Of a stretch of 56,670 bases of DNA, positions 31,114 through 39,955 are shown in pieces. Each line of letters opens with the position of its first letter. The first letter of the stretch is position 1. The notes under the pieces are model-generated. The model saw only the letters and a program-made list of their open reading frames with translations, made no database searches and was not told the DNA's origin. Both the position numbers and the translations under genes were made by a program. Origin of the DNA: an uncultured Eubacteriales bacterium (GTDB taxonomy: Bacteria > Bacillota > Clostridia > Oscillospirales > UBA644); contig CAJLLT010000013.1 of assembly GCA_905207625.1 (NCBI GenBank), positions 1-56,670 on the forward strand. Reading direction: 5' to 3'.

Positions 31114-33257
31114 CAGCCGTTCACCTTGCTTCTGGTTATCTCCGACACACCGTTGAGCCGGGCAAGTTTATTACAGACGTAATCCAGATGTTCAACCTCA
31201 TGAACTTCCATCGTCAGGAAGACCTGTACCCTCCCGTTTCCGGCTTCTCTGGTTTTCATCGCCTGAAGCTGAATCCTCATGGACGCAAGAAGGGTGGTTA
31301 TATCCGCAATAAGATCTATCCGGTTCTGTGCGGTAATACATACCGTAGCAGGGAAGTAGTCATTGCCGCCGTCCGCCCAGTGGACCGAGATTATACGCTC
31401 ATACGGTATATTTTTAACGTTTTTACAGTCGGCTTTATGAACGGAGACCCCGTAGCCGCGGGTTACAAAGCCCACTATCGGGTCACCCGGCAGAGGTGAA
31501 CAGCATCCGGCAAGCTTCACCAGGCAGTTGTCCACATTATCTACAATAACACCGTTTATTGCCTTGGGTTTTTTCGTGATCGTCTCGGGAACGGAAACAG
31601 GTTCGTTCTGTTTGACCAGCCGTGCGTATTCCTCTTTAAGCCGGGGAAGTATTTTGGATATAGATAAACAGCCGTAACCAATGGCGGCGAAAAACTCCTC
31701 CACGCTGTCCAGGGCGTACCTCTTCATCAGTGGCCCGTAAAGCTCTTCCCGGCTTACATTGTTCAGATTCACGTTTATCCGGCGAAGCTCCCGCTCAAGG
31801 TCTTCCTTACCCTGAATAATATTCTCTTCACGCTTTTCCTTTTTGAACCACTGGCGTATTTTATTCTTCGCCTGGCTTGTTTTCGCAAGCTTAAGCCAGT
31901 CTCTGGAAGGTCCGGCGGAGGAGGATGAGGTGAGTATTTCCACAACATCGCCGTTATGCAGAGGGGTGGTAAGCTCCGCTATTCTTCCGTTGACCTTTGC
32001 TCCGGTCATCTTGTTGCCCACAGCGGAGTGGATAGCATACGCAAAGTCAATGGGATTTGCCTCTGCGGGCAGGTTTATAATATCCCCCTTGGGGGTGGAG
32101 ACAAAGACCTGATCGGCAAAAAGATCGATCTTGAAGGTCTTCATGAAGTCGTCGGTATCGTTTACGTCCTTCTGGGACTCAAGAAGAGCTCTGACCCACT
32201 CAAGTTTGGAATCAAGGGAGTTGTCATTGAATACTCCGCCCTTGTATTTCCAGTGCGCCGCTATACCCATTTCAGCCGTACGGTGCATCTCATAGGTCCT
32301 TATCTGAACCTCAAAAAGATACCCCTGATAGCTGACGGTAGTATGCAGGGACTGATATCTGTTAGGCTTGGGAGTGGCGATATAGTCCTTCAGACGGCCG
32401 GGGATAGCCCTGAATTCGTCATGTATATAGCCCAAAGCGTTATAACACTCGGACACTTTATCGACTATTATGCGGAAAGCATAAAGGTCGTATATCTCGT
32501 TGAACTGCTTGTTCTGAGTAAACATTTTCCGATAAATGGAATATATATGCTTGACCCTGCCGTCCACACGGCATTTAAGCCCTTCTGCTTCCATTTTCGC
32601 GGATATCTTCTGCTGTATTTCGGAAAACAGATTGTTGTTGCTGTTAAAGACCTCAAGTTCTTCCTCTATTTCCTTATACCCGATCGGATCCAGAGCACGG
32701 AGGGAAAGATCCTCCAGTTCCGTCTTCATATTCTGGATACCGAGACGGTGAGCGAGGGGTGCGTAAACTTCAATGGATTCAAGAGCTTTGATCCGTCTCT
32801 TTTCCTCCGGGAGGCTGTCAAGGGTCCGGACATTGTGAAGCCTGTCCGCAAGTTTGATAAGAATGACACGGATGTCCTTTGCCATGGCAAGAAGCATTTT
32901 TCGGAGAGTTTCGAGCTGTTGCTCCTCGCGGGAAGAGTAGGCAATGGCTCCCAGTTTGGTAACACCGTCCACAAGAAGAGCTACCTCATTGCCGAACTCT
33001 TTGCGGATTGTTTCCAGAGGAATATCGGTGTCTTCCACGATATCATGGAAAAGCGCCGCGATGACTGAATCCGTATCGCAGTCATATTCAAGCAGTATTT
33101 CAGCTACGGCTATGGGATGGCTTATATACGGTTCCCCGCTTTTGCGCATCTGCCCTTCGTGAGCCTTTGCGGCAAATTCGAGCGCGCGTTTTATACGGGG
33201 CAGGTCATAGCCTTCCCTCTTTGAAATATTCTCAATAAATTCGGCGCAATAGTCCAT
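31113..33257 (-). CDS. relA: Bifunctional (p)ppGpp synthetase/hydrolase (Rel)
   Basis: 714 residues, close to B. subtilis Rel (734). The N-terminal HD hydrolase has YISHPIAVAEIL and ALFHDIVEDTDIP (near 70). The synthetase has RVKHIYSIYRKM and YDLYAFRIIVD (near 260). TGS follows (FVSTPKGDIINLP near 390), then a zinc-finger region with CCSPLPGD and CKN, then a C-terminal ACT domain (RIDLIADITTLLASM). Both catalytic halves are intact, so it should both make and degrade (p)ppGpp. It stands between recJ and dtd, the standard Firmicute order (apt is missing between recJ and rel). Confidence 0.96.
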   Translation of the reverse strand: MDYCAEFIENISKREGYDLPRIKRALEFAAKAHEGQMRKSGEPYISHPIAVAEILLEYDCDTDSVIAALFHDIVEDTDIPLETIRKEFGNEVALLVDGVTKLGAIAYSSREEQQLETLRKMLLAMAKDIRVILIKLADRLHNVRTLDSLPEEKRRIKALESIEVYAPLAHRLGIQNMKTELEDLSLRALDPIGYKEIEEELEVFNSNNNLFSEIQQKISAKMEAEGLKCRVDGRVKHIYSIYRKMFTQNKQFNEIYDLYAFRIIVDKVSECYNALGYIHDEFRAIPGRLKDYIATPKPNRYQSLHTTVSYQGYLFEVQIRTYEMHRTAEMGIAAHWKYKGGVFNDNSLDSKLEWVRALLESQKDVNDTDDFMKTFKIDLFADQVFVSTPKGDIINLPAEANPIDFAYAIHSAVGNKMTGAKVNGRIAELTTPLHNGDVVEILTSSSSAGPSRDWLKLAKTSQAKNKIRQWFKKEKREENIIQGKEDLERELRRINVNLNNVSREELYGPLMKRYALDSVEEFFAAIGYGCLSISKILPRLKEEYARLVKQNEPVSVPETITKKPKAINGVIVDNVDNCLVKLAGCCSPLPGDPIVGFVTRGYGVSVHKADCKNVKNIPYERIISVHWADGGNDYFPATVCITAQNRIDLIADITTLLASMRIQLQAMKTREAGNGRVQVFLTMEVHEVEHLDYVCNKLARLNGVSEITRSKVNG

Positions 33258-33280
33258 ACAAAACCTCTGAATACAGTCTG

Positions 33281-35401
33281 TTATTCATTTTCCGCTGCGG
33301 CACGCAGCCAAATTGAGGAGTTTTTCAGATCAGCCTTTCTGATCTCTTCCGGGAACTGCACGGTACATAAAACCGTTCCCTTGTAAGTAAGTATTCCCAC
33401 TTGCTGCAAAACATCCAGACACAACCGCGTTTCGGCATACTCACGGATTCTTCCGGTCATACTCACGGCCCGCGACAGGGAAAAAAGATTGACCTCAGCT
33501 CTTCCCTCTCTGGATATCTGGCGCAGGTGTCTGTAAACGGCCGTCACATCGGCCCGGGTAAGACAAATGCAGTTATCGGCTCCGGAAATGAAATTCTCGT
33601 AGCGTCGTGTCTGCCTTTCGCGCTGATTCATTTCTTCCGACGTGGGACGCATATCCCGGACACTAAGATTCAGTCTGCGTCTGCCGTTGAAATAACTGTC
33701 GGAAACATTGAGCATAACGTCGGCTTTTCCGCCTTCACAGCAGTCACAGGTCCCCACGTTATGATTGAACCAGACCGCATATATATCACGGCCCGCGTTG
33801 CCCGGATCGGAAAAACTCATACGCAGGTGCCTTCCGGAACCCACATTTTCCATACCTGAAACACGTACACCGTCAAGTTCAAATACCGGCACGGGGTTTC
33901 CCGCACCGTAGGGTTCAAGCAGGGAAACAGCGTCACAGCAGGAAAAGTCAAGTTCTTCATACGAAAGTCTGCAATCGGCTTTCACCTTCCCGATCAGAGC
34001 CTCCTCGGTGACGGTATCTTCCGCCACACTCTGCATTCTTTCCACAAACCGATCATAATCTCCGGCACGCAGCGTAAGCCCCGCAGCCATTTCGTGACCG
34101 CCGAATTTCACGAGGATATCCGACGCCGAAAGAAGGAGCTGATATATGCTGACCCCCGGAACGGAACGGGCAGAACCCTTTAAATTGTCCCCTTCCTGAC
34201 AAAACAGAATACAGGGACGTCTGTATCTTTCCGTCACCCGTGAGGCAACAATCCCGATAACACCGTTATGCCACTCCGGAGAACTCGCGATGACGACCTT
34301 GGGCGGAGTGCCTCCGGCTTCGATCATACGAACCACATCTGCAAATATCTCCTGCTCTTTCTGCTGGCGGCGGCGGTTCTCCTCGCAAAGCTCCGCGGCG
34401 AGAATATCCGCTTCATGTCTGTCGGAGCTCAGCAGCAGTCTGACAGAGACCGAAGGGTCACCTATACGTCCGGCAGCATTCAGTCTCGGAGCGATACGGT
34501 ACGCAACAACGGAAGAATCCATGGGTTTGTCGCTTCCCGAAGCGGACAGCAGCGCCGATATTCCCACGGAAGTCTTTTTCCTCATTTTTTCCAGACCGAG
34601 GCTCACTATGACCCGGTTTTCTTCCCTCAGTGGCATAATGTCCGCGATCGTACCCAGTGTCACAAGATCACCGCAACGGTCAAAAACCTTTGAAGCATTC
34701 CCCTCAAGGGCGCAGAGAAGTTTGAAAACGACCCCGACTCCCGCAAGGTCGGGAAAAGGATAACGGCTGTCCGGACGTTTGGGGTTGACCACGGCACAGC
34801 ATTTCGGCATATCCCTGTCGGAGGTCTCTTCATCCCATTTGCATTCATGATGGTCAGTGACTACTATATCAAGCCCGATCGATGCGGCATATGCAGTCTC
34901 GGAAACAGCAGTTGTCCCGGTATCAACGGTTATCAGGAGTGCCGAACCGGAATCGCGTATACTTTTTATGGCACCGTTATTCAGTCCGTACCCCTCGTCG
35001 GTACGGTCCGGAATATAATAATCCACGGTACAGCCCCGGTCCCGGAGCCAACTGTAAAGCACCGTAGTGGAAGTTATACCGTCAACGTCATAATCGCCGT
35101 ATACCGTTATTTTTTCCCCGTTCTCTATCGCCCGGCATATGCGCCGGCAGGCCTTTTCCATATCGGGCAGGAGCATCGGATCGGGGAGAGTATCAAGAGA
35201 AGCGGAAAAGAAGGAGGACAAAGCATCTCTGCCTTTTATTCCTCTGTTCAGAAGAAGCCTGGCGGCAACGGTAAGGGCTTTTCTGTCTCTTCCGGCACAT
35301 ACCGGCAAAGATGATAAGATTTCGGTTGCGGCTGCAGTATCCTCGTCGGACTGTACGCAGCATTCCCACCGGTTACGGACCACGCCGTTCAGCTCATCCA
35401 T
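33281..35401 (-). CDS. recJ: Single-stranded-DNA exonuclease RecJ
   Basis: 706 residues. The DHH domain shows YGDYDVDGITST (near 100), TVDTGT and VTDHHECKWDEE (near 180). DHHA1 shows WHNGVIGIVASRVTERY (near 380) and GSARSVPG, the DNA-binding and GGHxxAAG equivalent (KFGGHEMAAG near 430). An OB fold and a C-terminal domain follow. It degrades ssDNA 5'-to-3' in repair and fork restart. It follows adh by 21 bases. Confidence 0.95.
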   Translation of the reverse strand: MDELNGVVRNRWECCVQSDEDTAAATEILSSLPVCAGRDRKALTVAARLLLNRGIKGRDALSSFFSASLDTLPDPMLLPDMEKACRRICRAIENGEKITVYGDYDVDGITSTTVLYSWLRDRGCTVDYYIPDRTDEGYGLNNGAIKSIRDSGSALLITVDTGTTAVSETAYAASIGLDIVVTDHHECKWDEETSDRDMPKCCAVVNPKRPDSRYPFPDLAGVGVVFKLLCALEGNASKVFDRCGDLVTLGTIADIMPLREENRVIVSLGLEKMRKKTSVGISALLSASGSDKPMDSSVVAYRIAPRLNAAGRIGDPSVSVRLLLSSDRHEADILAAELCEENRRRQQKEQEIFADVVRMIEAGGTPPKVVIASSPEWHNGVIGIVASRVTERYRRPCILFCQEGDNLKGSARSVPGVSIYQLLLSASDILVKFGGHEMAAGLTLRAGDYDRFVERMQSVAEDTVTEEALIGKVKADCRLSYEELDFSCCDAVSLLEPYGAGNPVPVFELDGVRVSGMENVGSGRHLRMSFSDPGNAGRDIYAVWFNHNVGTCDCCEGGKADVMLNVSDSYFNGRRRLNLSVRDMRPTSEEMNQRERQTRRYENFISGADNCICLTRADVTAVYRHLRQISREGRAEVNLFSLSRAVSMTGRIREYAETRLCLDVLQQVGILTYKGTVLCTVQFPEEIRKADLKNSSIWLRAAAENE

Positions 35402-35422
35402 GCTTTCTTCTCCCTTCCGCCG

Positions 35423-36571
35423 TTACAGGCTTTTGTATATCTGAAGTATGTCCTCCCGGGACAGGTCCAGGAAATTGTTGAAAGTTCCGGGGTTTTTCAT
35501 AGCAAGTCCGGTATATTTCACGGCTTCGTCATCGGTCAGCCGGGGAACGGTACAGTACGGACTCATCATCTTTCTGACCTTCCCGGAAAACTCTTCGGCA
35601 TCGGCGCACCCCAGAGCTCTGAGAACCTCCGAAATATCGGACTTTTCCTGCTGCCTTATCAGGAACTGGCCGACAAATGCGGCACAGGCATATCCGTGCG
35701 GCAGTCCGTGGTAGTTAGTCAGCTGATAGCCCAGCGCATGGGGAAAAGTCGTTCCGCCGTCATTGATCGCAAGTCCGGCAATAACGGAAGCGGCAAGCAG
35801 ATCGTGCCGGAGGGACAGATCCCTCTTTCCCCGAACAAAAGCCTCAAGGGCGGGCATTCCCAGCCTTACCGCATCAAGACCGGCATTTTTGCCGATGATG
35901 CCGCACTTTGCCGAAAACATGGCTTCAAGAGCATGACATATGAAATCCAGCGCAGTGCCTACGGTATATTCCGGACTGAGAGTTTCCGTATACCTGGGGT
36001 CGCAAAAAGCATATCTGGCGTAACTTTCAGCTGTTTTCACTGATTTTTTGACTATGGAGCCGTCCCCGGTGCTGCCTGTGGTTATGACGGCATTCGCGGT
36101 CACTTCGCTTCCGGTCCCGGCGGTTGTACCCACGAGGACAAGCGGCAACGGCGCGGAATACGGATAAGAATATATATTGGGGATAAGATTTCCGTTCAGG
36201 TCATAAAGAAGTCCGTCCCTGGGTATACCGGAAGTGGCAAAAAGAGCCGCTGCCTTGGCAGCGTCCATTGCCGAACCGCCGCCTATGCCCACAAGGAAAT
36301 CGGCGCCGAAAGACAGGACCTTTCCGGTCATATCACAGACATTGGCAAGTGTGGGATTATTTTCCGCTTCCGCAAGAAAAATATACTCCACTCCCTGTTC
36401 CGACAGCGCTTTTTTCACGTCCCCAGACGCAGGGCAGGTCTTATGGGAATTCTTTCCGGTGATAATAGCGCACTTTCCGCCAAGATCACGGAACTTTCCG
36501 AAGGAAGAAACGCAGCCCTCCCCCGAAATTATCCTGACGGGCATGTAATACGAGAACTTTTCCATCATCAT
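35423..36571 (-). CDS. Iron-containing alcohol dehydrogenase family protein
   Basis: 382 residues. The NAD-binding loop is LVGIGGGSAMDAAKAAA (near 92), and GTTAGTGSEVTANAVI (near 145) is the family stretch. Metal ligands are Asp and His in TALDFICHALEAM (near 205-213), then His in FPHALGYQL and His in GLPHGYACA (near 285-300). Likely a type III alcohol or butanol dehydrogenase; polyol or lactaldehyde activity is equally possible. It starts inside the pncB stop (ATGA overlap), a pairing that may couple it to NAD supply, though this is inference. Confidence 0.9.
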   Translation of the reverse strand: MMMEKFSYYMPVRIISGEGCVSSFGKFRDLGGKCAIITGKNSHKTCPASGDVKKALSEQGVEYIFLAEAENNPTLANVCDMTGKVLSFGADFLVGIGGGSAMDAAKAAALFATSGIPRDGLLYDLNGNLIPNIYSYPYSAPLPLVLVGTTAGTGSEVTANAVITTGSTGDGSIVKKSVKTAESYARYAFCDPRYTETLSPEYTVGTALDFICHALEAMFSAKCGIIGKNAGLDAVRLGMPALEAFVRGKRDLSLRHDLLAASVIAGLAINDGGTTFPHALGYQLTNYHGLPHGYACAAFVGQFLIRQQEKSDISEVLRALGCADAEEFSGKVRKMMSPYCTVPRLTDDEAVKYTGLAMKNPGTFNNFLDLSREDILQIYKSL

Positions 36572-38016
36572 TTACCGGAGTATTCCACAAGAAGTCTCTG
36601 CTTGGTCTGGTAAAGTTTCTCCGAAAGGTCTACGTAATACGTCTGAGGATTTTCAAGTCTGAGAGCCTCATCCCAGACCTTCCCGACCTGCTCCGCACAG
36701 TAAGTCTTTATCTGTTCTATTCCGGGAAGATCATAAACCCTCTTGCCGCGGATAAATATGGGTTCAAGTATCTGTTTTACGGTATAATCGGTAAAAGTCT
36801 TTCTTTTCCAGGTATGAACGGGATCGAACAGGGTCATGGGCTGGGTGAAATCGAACTCCTCATCCGCCAGGGCGATAAGGTCGGCGACCATGCGTCCGGT
36901 CTGGTTGGAAAACAGTCTGTATATTTTTTTGAATCCGGGAGTCGTTATTTTTTCAACATTCTCGGATACCTTGATCTTGGGTTCAAGCACTCCGTTGCGT
37001 TCCGCCGCAACGAGTTTGTATACTCCGCCGAAAACAGGCTCACTCTTGGAGGTTATAAGTCTCTCCCCGACTCCGAAGATATCGACCTGGGCCCCCTGGA
37101 GCAATATATCACGGATTATGTACTCATCGAGGGAATTGGATACGAATATTTTCGCATCCTGAAGTCCGGCTTCGTCAAGCATTTTGCGCGTCTTCTTTGT
37201 CAGATAAGCGATATCGCCGGAGTCAATGCGTACCCCTTTGAGGCGTTTGCCCATGGGCGCAAGGATCTCATTATGCACCTTTATCGCGTTGGGAACGCCG
37301 GATTTAAGCACATTGTAGGTATCTATCAGCAGAGTGCAACCGTCAGGATACAGCCGGGCATATTCCGCAAAGGCGGTATATTCATCATCGTACATCTGTA
37401 TCCAGGAATGCGCCATTGTCCCTACGGCAGGGACCCCGTAAAGCTGTTCGCAGACGGCACAGGCGGTACCTGCACATCCGCCGATATAGGCGGCTCTCGC
37501 ACCCATTATCGCAGCGTTAGAGCCCTGGGCACGGCGTGTACCGAACTCAAAAACGGGTCTGCCCATGGCGGCACGAACGATCCGGTTCGATTTCGTGGCA
37601 ATAAGGGACTGATGGTTTATCAGAAGAAGGAGCATGGTTTCAAGAAGCTGAGCCTGAATCGCCGGACCTTTTACCGTAAGAATAGGCTCATTCGGATATA
37701 TGGGCGTACCTTCGGGTACGGCATATATGTCGCAGGCAAAATCAAAATTCCGGAGATACCGCAGAAATTCCTCCGAGAATATCCCCTTGGAACGGAGGAA
37801 ATCTATATCCTCATCTTCAAAGTGAAGATCCTCGACAAATTTTACCACATCCTCAAGGCCTGCGGCTATGGCAAAACCGCCATCATCCGGAACCTTCCGG
37901 AAAAACAAATCAAAACATGCTTCCGTGTCCTTCTTGTCCGAAAGCATATAGCCGTTTCCCATAGTAAATTCGTAAAAATCACACAGAAGCGCAAGATTGT
38001 AGTTTCTTTCCGCCAT
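36568..38016 (-). CDS. pncB: Nicotinate phosphoribosyltransferase
   Basis: 482 residues. It makes nicotinate mononucleotide from nicotinate and PRPP, with ATP hydrolysis, for NAD salvage. LLCDFYEFTMGNGYM near residue 9, FEFGTRRAQGSNAA near 175, LIDTYNVLKSG near 228 and VRIDSGDIAYL near 262 are the family motifs of the phosphate, PRPP and nicotinate sites. GGGGAGG stands ahead of the ATG and a consensus promoter lies 40 bases further. First gene of the run to the nucleoside kinase at 27602. Confidence 0.95.
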   Translation of the reverse strand: MAERNYNLALLCDFYEFTMGNGYMLSDKKDTEACFDLFFRKVPDDGGFAIAAGLEDVVKFVEDLHFEDEDIDFLRSKGIFSEEFLRYLRNFDFACDIYAVPEGTPIYPNEPILTVKGPAIQAQLLETMLLLLINHQSLIATKSNRIVRAAMGRPVFEFGTRRAQGSNAAIMGARAAYIGGCAGTACAVCEQLYGVPAVGTMAHSWIQMYDDEYTAFAEYARLYPDGCTLLIDTYNVLKSGVPNAIKVHNEILAPMGKRLKGVRIDSGDIAYLTKKTRKMLDEAGLQDAKIFVSNSLDEYIIRDILLQGAQVDIFGVGERLITSKSEPVFGGVYKLVAAERNGVLEPKIKVSENVEKITTPGFKKIYRLFSNQTGRMVADLIALADEEFDFTQPMTLFDPVHTWKRKTFTDYTVKQILEPIFIRGKRVYDLPGIEQIKTYCAEQVGKVWDEALRLENPQTYYVDLSEKLYQTKQRLLVEYSGK

Positions 38017-38058
38017 GACGTACCTCCCCGTGGTACATATAATTAATTGTTATTTTTT

Positions 38059-38087
38059 ATTATACTAAAAGTAAAGCAAAATGTCAA
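38059..38087 (-). promoter_or_regulatory. Sigma-A promoter of the pncB operon (minus strand)
   Basis: TTGACA (38087-38082) and TATAAT (38064-38059) on the minus strand, both perfect, spacer 17. Confidence 0.92.
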
Positions 38088-38250
38088 GCATTTCCGCATT
38101 TACGACAACAAAAAACACAAAAAAACAATACTTTCCGCAAGCACGGGCGGAGACCGTCCGATCATGAATTCCGACACTGTTATCCGGGATTTGATTGAGC
38201 CGGTTACAGGTAGGATCTCCGTGATCCGAAAGATAACGGCATACGTGCCG
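38088..38250. other. Intergenic stretch without recognisable content
   Basis: Between the spoIVA terminator and the pncB promoter I see only short inverted repeats and A- or T-rich runs. No ORF with a ribosome binding site and no known RNA consensus is visible on either strand. Confidence 0.5.
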
Positions 38251-38295
38251 GAGAAAGAAGATCCCGCACCACTGCCGGGTTTTGCAGGGTGCGGG
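38251..38295 (-). terminator. Intrinsic terminator of spoIVA (minus strand)
   Basis: CCCGCACC (minus, from 38295) with nested CTGC/GCAG pairs with GGTGCGGG (ending 38263), followed by ATCTTCTTTCT. It is about 57 bases after the spoIVA stop. Confidence 0.75.
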
Positions 38296-38352
38296 TCAAT
38301 TCTTCTATTCCGTTCAGTCCGTACTACGGCAAGGGACAGCAGGCGTTGCCGG

Positions 38353-39822
38353 TCAGAGTATAATGCAGATAAGTCCGCCGCTTCCCTCATTTATTATCTT
38401 CTGCAGGGTCTCCTGCATCTTTCCGCGGGCGTCATCGGGCATTCTGCCGAGTTTATTATGAAGTCCCTCATTGACAAGCTCATGCAGAGACTTTCCGAAA
38501 ATGTTGCTCTGCCATATCTTTTCGGGTTCATCCTCGTATCCGTCAAGCAGGAACCGGATAAGGTCCTCCGATTGTTTTTCGCTTCCCACTATAGGTGCAA
38601 CTTCCGTTTCGATATCGGCTTTTATTATATGATAGCTGGGGGCAGACGCCTTCAGGCGTACGCCGTAACGGGTTCCCTGCCTCATTATTTCGGGTTCGTC
38701 AAGCTGGAGTTCGTCAATGGTTGGCGTGACTATACCGTACCCTTTGCTTTCGGCTTCAGCCATGGCATAAGATACCTTATCATATTCTTTCTTTGCGTTG
38801 GACAGTTCTGTGATAACACGGAAAAGATCTCCGTCATCACTGACCTGAACTCCGGTGGTCTCACCAAGAACCTTATAAAACAGAGACGGATCAAGCTCCG
38901 CGCCTATGCGCACTGTTCCGGTACCGAGATCCATGCTGCGGACCGCCGCGCTTACCACATATTCGTTGCCCTGAAGAGCTTCGGCAACATCTTTTATCTG
39001 GCTTATCTTAGTCACGGAAGAGACAGCCTCGGAAAGGGTCGAGCAGACCGACTTTTTAAGCCAGTGATCCTCGGGCAGCCCCACAAGCCATCCGGGAACT
39101 GAAACAGCCGCCTCACGGACCGGGAATTCAAAAAGAACGGTCTGCATTATCCGGCTTACATCCCGGCTGTCCAGGCTCAGGCAGTCTACTGCGGTAACAG
39201 GGACTCCGTACCGTTCGGAAAGTTCCGAGCAAAGGGCAGAGGTTCTTGAAGACCGCGGGTCGGTGGTGTTGAGAATAACGACAAAAGGCTTGTGGAGCTG
39301 TTTGAGTTCCGAAACTACTCTTTCCTCGGCTTCAACATAATCCTGCCGGGGGATGTCGCCGATACTGCCGTCGGTGGTGATGACCATACCTATGGTGGAG
39401 TGCTCGCATATTACCTTCTGCGTTCCGGTCTCTGCCGCCATATTAAAGGGTACGGGTTCGTCATACCAGGGTGTCATCACCATTCTGGGGATCTCATCTT
39501 CTATGTATCCCAGAGCGGAAGGCACGATATAACCGACACAGTCAATAAGTCTGACGTTACAGCCGACGCCTTCTCCCAGCTCCACATGGACAGCGTTTTC
39601 CGGTACAAATTTCGGTTCGGTTGTCATGATCGTCCTGCCCGCCGCGGACTGAGGAAGCTCGTCAACGGCACGGTTCCGTTTGAATTCGTCACCTATATTT
39701 GGCAGCACGAGAGTCTCCATAAACCTTTTGATAAATGTTGATTTCCCCGTTCTGACCGGTCCCACTACACCGATGTAGATATCTCCCCGTGTCCTTTGGG
39801 CAATGTCCTTATAAATATCCAT
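38353..39822 (-). CDS. spoIVA: Stage IV sporulation protein A (spore coat scaffold ATPase)
   Basis: 489 residues (B. subtilis 492). SpoIVA polymerises in an ATP-dependent way on the forespore surface as the basement layer of the coat. Walker A GPVRTGKSTFIKRF is at residue 21, TTEPKFVP near 68, and the C terminus ends GSGGLICIIL, the segment that in Bacillus contacts SpoVM and the membrane. SpoVM itself was not found. GGAGGAGG precedes the ATG at 39822. A sigma-E-like -10 lies about 36 bases upstream of the start. Confidence 0.97.
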   Translation of the reverse strand: MDIYKDIAQRTRGDIYIGVVGPVRTGKSTFIKRFMETLVLPNIGDEFKRNRAVDELPQSAAGRTIMTTEPKFVPENAVHVELGEGVGCNVRLIDCVGYIVPSALGYIEDEIPRMVMTPWYDEPVPFNMAAETGTQKVICEHSTIGMVITTDGSIGDIPRQDYVEAEERVVSELKQLHKPFVVILNTTDPRSSRTSALCSELSERYGVPVTAVDCLSLDSRDVSRIMQTVLFEFPVREAAVSVPGWLVGLPEDHWLKKSVCSTLSEAVSSVTKISQIKDVAEALQGNEYVVSAAVRSMDLGTGTVRIGAELDPSLFYKVLGETTGVQVSDDGDLFRVITELSNAKKEYDKVSYAMAEAESKGYGIVTPTIDELQLDEPEIMRQGTRYGVRLKASAPSYHIIKADIETEVAPIVGSEKQSEDLIRFLLDGYEDEPEKIWQSNIFGKSLHELVNEGLHNKLGRMPDDARGKMQETLQKIINEGSGGLICIIL

Positions 39823-39857
39823 AAAGTCCTCCTCCGAAGTCGCCGTTTTTTACTCCA

Positions 39858-39885
39858 AGTATATGCGGCACGGAACGGGATATGA
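39858..39885 (-). promoter_or_regulatory. Candidate sigma-E promoter of spoIVA (minus strand)
   Basis: CATATACT (39865-39858, minus) is identical to the -10 of the candidate at 17737. The -35-like TCATATC (39885-39879) is about two bases closer than ideal. spoIVA is a known sigma-E gene in Bacillus and Clostridium, which supports the reading. Confidence 0.5.
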
Positions 39886-39912
39886 CAAAAGACGGCTTCC
39901 GAAGAAACCGTC
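39885..39912 (-). terminator. Intrinsic terminator of the metal-ATPase operon (minus strand)
   Basis: GACGGTTTC (39912-39904) pairs with GAAGCCGTC (39899-39891) around TTCG with one G-T pair, followed by TTTTGTC. Confidence 0.85.
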
Positions 39913-39955
39913 TTTCCGTACATTGATGAAAATCTCTGCTATACCGCGGCCGTGG

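Noticed and set aside
31956..33068. 370-codon plus-strand ORF opposite rel
   Set aside because: Antisense to the Rel catalytic domains; no ribosome binding site and no recognisable family.
36814..38046. 410-codon plus-strand ORF opposite pncB
   Set aside because: Antisense to well-conserved nicotinate phosphoribosyltransferase; no ribosome binding site or known motif.
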